The translations under genes and the position numbers were made by a program. Source: Candidatus Formimonas warabiya (GTDB lineage: Bacteria; Bacillota; Dehalobacteriia; Dehalobacteriales; Dehalobacteriaceae). Taken from it: a stretch of DNA of 64,000 nucleotides. Below are positions 62,688-64,000 of the stretch, in pieces (the stretch's first letter is position 1; every line of letters starts with the position of its first letter). The notes below the pieces were generated by a model that saw nothing but the letters and a program-made list of their open reading frames with translations, did not search any database and was not told where the DNA came from. The stretch covers positions 5,282,903-5,346,902 of the forward strand of contig NZ_CP017634.1 in assembly GCF_002777255.1 (NCBI RefSeq), written 5' to 3'.

Positions 62688-64000
62688 ATGAGATTAACAA
62701 TAAAAAAGCGGTTATTATTAGGATTCGGTATGCTCTCTCTAATATTGATGGGGCTGGGGATCTATGCCATCTTTTCTCTTAACACCGTGAATGGAAAGAC
62801 GACGGAAATTGCGGAAGAGTGGCTGCCCAGCGTAGATTATGCCCACTCTATCAACACAGCAACTGCTAATTTTCGCATCAAGGAATATAAGCATGTTCTT
62901 TCCGCTACACAGGAAGAGATGAGTAGCTTGGAACAAGAGATGGACGAGCTGAATGATGAAATTACAAAGAATATTGAGGGATACCAAACCGTGATTTCAG
63001 GTGAGGTAGACAGAAAGATCATTAATTCCGTAACAGCTGAGTGGGATAACTACCTGCAAATCCACCAAAAAGTATTATCCTTGAGCCGTGCCCTAAAATC
63101 CCAAGAGGCAGTAAATTTAATGAACGGTGAGTCAAAGGCGGCCTATGATACAATATCCAATGGGTTGCTGGAACTGGTGAAATACAACCAGGACGGCTCG
63201 GGTCAGGCCAGCAAAAATGCCAGCGCGGTTTATTCCAGCACGAGAAGTATCTTAATAGTGGTCATCCTTATCGCCGTCATCATTTGTATCGGAGCAAGCC
63301 TCATGATCACCAACAGCATTGTCAAACCTGTCAATAAGCTGATTGGTGTGGCGGACAGGCTTGCCCTGGGCGATGTAAACGTTGCGGTGGAAGCGACAAC
63401 GAAGGATGAAATCGGTAATCTGATGGAATCCTTTGGCCGGATGGTGGAAAATATTCGGGAGCAAGCTTTTGCCGCGGAAAAAATAGCCGCAGGGGATTTA
63501 ACGGTCCAGGTGAAAGTCAAATCCGATGATGATCTCCTGGGTAAAAAGCTGAGCGAAATGATTGAAACAAACAATGAAATACTAACCAATATAAGTTCCG
63601 CGTCAGATCAAGTGGCTGCAGGTGCCCGGCAGGTATCCGCGTCAAGTCAGATGCTGTCCCAGGGGTCTACCGAACAGGCCAGTGCCATCGAAGAAATCAC
63701 CTCGTCCATGACCCAAGTTGCTGCTCAGACCAAACAAAATGCGGTAAACGCAAACCAGGCAAACGAGCTGGCGCTGACCGCTAAAGACATTGCCATATCG
63801 GGCAATGGCCAGATGCAGGGAATGGTGAAAGCGATGGCGGAGATTAATGATTCTTCCTCCAACATATCCAAGATTATCAAGGTGATTGACGAGATCGCTT
63901 TTCAAACCAATATTTTGGCCTTGAATGCGGCTGTGGAAGCAGCAAGAGCAGGCCAGCATGGAAAAGGCTTTGCCGTGGTGGCCGAGGAAGTAAGAAATCT
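62688..64000 (+). CDS. Methyl-accepting chemotaxis protein, 3' end outside window
   Basis: The gene starts at ATG 62688 behind AAAAGGAGG and runs off the window after about 437 codons. It has an N-terminal helix, a periplasmic four-helix-bundle-type sensor (about 30-180), a second helix (about 187-210), HAMP domains (SIVKPVNKLIGVADRLALGD and a second Ala-rich, AAGDLTVQV, part) and the conserved signalling tip region (IDEIAFQTNILALNAAVEAA). It is a receptor for CheW and CheA. The ligand is not known; proximity to the betaine genes makes amine taxis possible. Confidence 0.95.
   Translation, partial: MRLTIKKRLLLGFGMLSLILMGLGIYAIFSLNTVNGKTTEIAEEWLPSVDYAHSINTATANFRIKEYKHVLSATQEEMSSLEQEMDELNDEITKNIEGYQTVISGEVDRKIINSVTAEWDNYLQIHQKVLSLSRALKSQEAVNLMNGESKAAYDTISNGLLELVKYNQDGSGQASKNASAVYSSTRSILIVVILIAVIICIGASLMITNSIVKPVNKLIGVADRLALGDVNVAVEATTKDEIGNLMESFGRMVENIREQAFAAEKIAAGDLTVQVKVKSDDDLLGKKLSEMIETNNEILTNISSASDQVAAGARQVSASSQMLSQGSTEQASAIEEITSSMTQVAAQTKQNAVNANQANELALTAKDIAISGNGQMQGMVKAMAEINDSSSNISKIIKVIDEIAFQTNILALNAAVEAARAGQHGKGFAVVAEEVRN

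Overview
The window most likely comes from a spore-forming, strictly anaerobic Firmicute of the Peptococcaceae/Desulfitobacterium type. The reasons are strong GGAGG ribosome-binding sites with many TTG and GTG starts, an in-frame amber codon in a trimethylamine methyltransferase gene (a sign of pyrrolysine use), a non-pyrrolysine MttB/MtgB-type methyltransferase, ADP-forming acyl-CoA synthetase subunits, and possible Spo0A boxes. A methylamine/glycine-betaine-using acetogen-like organism such as Candidatus Formimonas would fit, but the species is a guess.

Layout. 1-7290: a type I-B CRISPR-Cas operon (cas8b with an internal cas11-like start, cas7, cas5, cas3, cas4, cas1, cas2); no cas6 is visible, and cas8b may begin before base 1. 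7291-15316: leader and a very long array (I count 118 repeats of 30 bp plus a truncated remnant), with a repeat-variant switch near the far end, a 199-bp tandem duplication and one distant duplicated spacer. 15320-15631: a dead molybdopterin oxidoreductase fragment. 15779-19894: a TudS-like desulfidase, a URO-D-fold protein and a polar amino acid-type ABC importer. 19965-25580: a DMT exporter, an MFS exporter, a metallo-beta-lactamase-fold protein, and ADP-forming acyl-CoA synthetase beta and alpha subunits on the minus strand. 26215-29951: a TIM-barrel protein and an ECF transporter (S, T, and two fused ATPases).

30151-39888 is a methylated-amine locus: an AraC regulator, a two-cluster Fe-S protein, and a PAS/sigma-54 activator, followed by a textbook -24/-12 promoter with an upstream 11-bp dyad, then BCCT transporter, mttB (pyrrolysine), mtgB-like and a second BCCT transporter. 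The likely logic is that a substrate-sensing activator switches on betaine/methylamine uptake and demethylation. The corrinoid protein and the pyl genes are not in the window.

40110-48941 carries two DUF3231 paralogues, an MFS exporter, a PAP2 phosphatase, a LysM protein, a small membrane protein, an APC permease and a YidC/Oxa1-like protein with a small partner. 48972-49642 is gene-free and packed with hairpins and a REP-like element. 49643-54735 encodes an MtaA-like methyltransferase and an OpuA/ProU-type betaine importer. 55455 to the end is a chemosensory-like cluster: PilZ, MshEN-CheX-like, CheY, an unusual CBS-Hpt-HATPase kinase, a PAS-PucR regulator, CheW and a methyl-accepting receptor that runs off the window.
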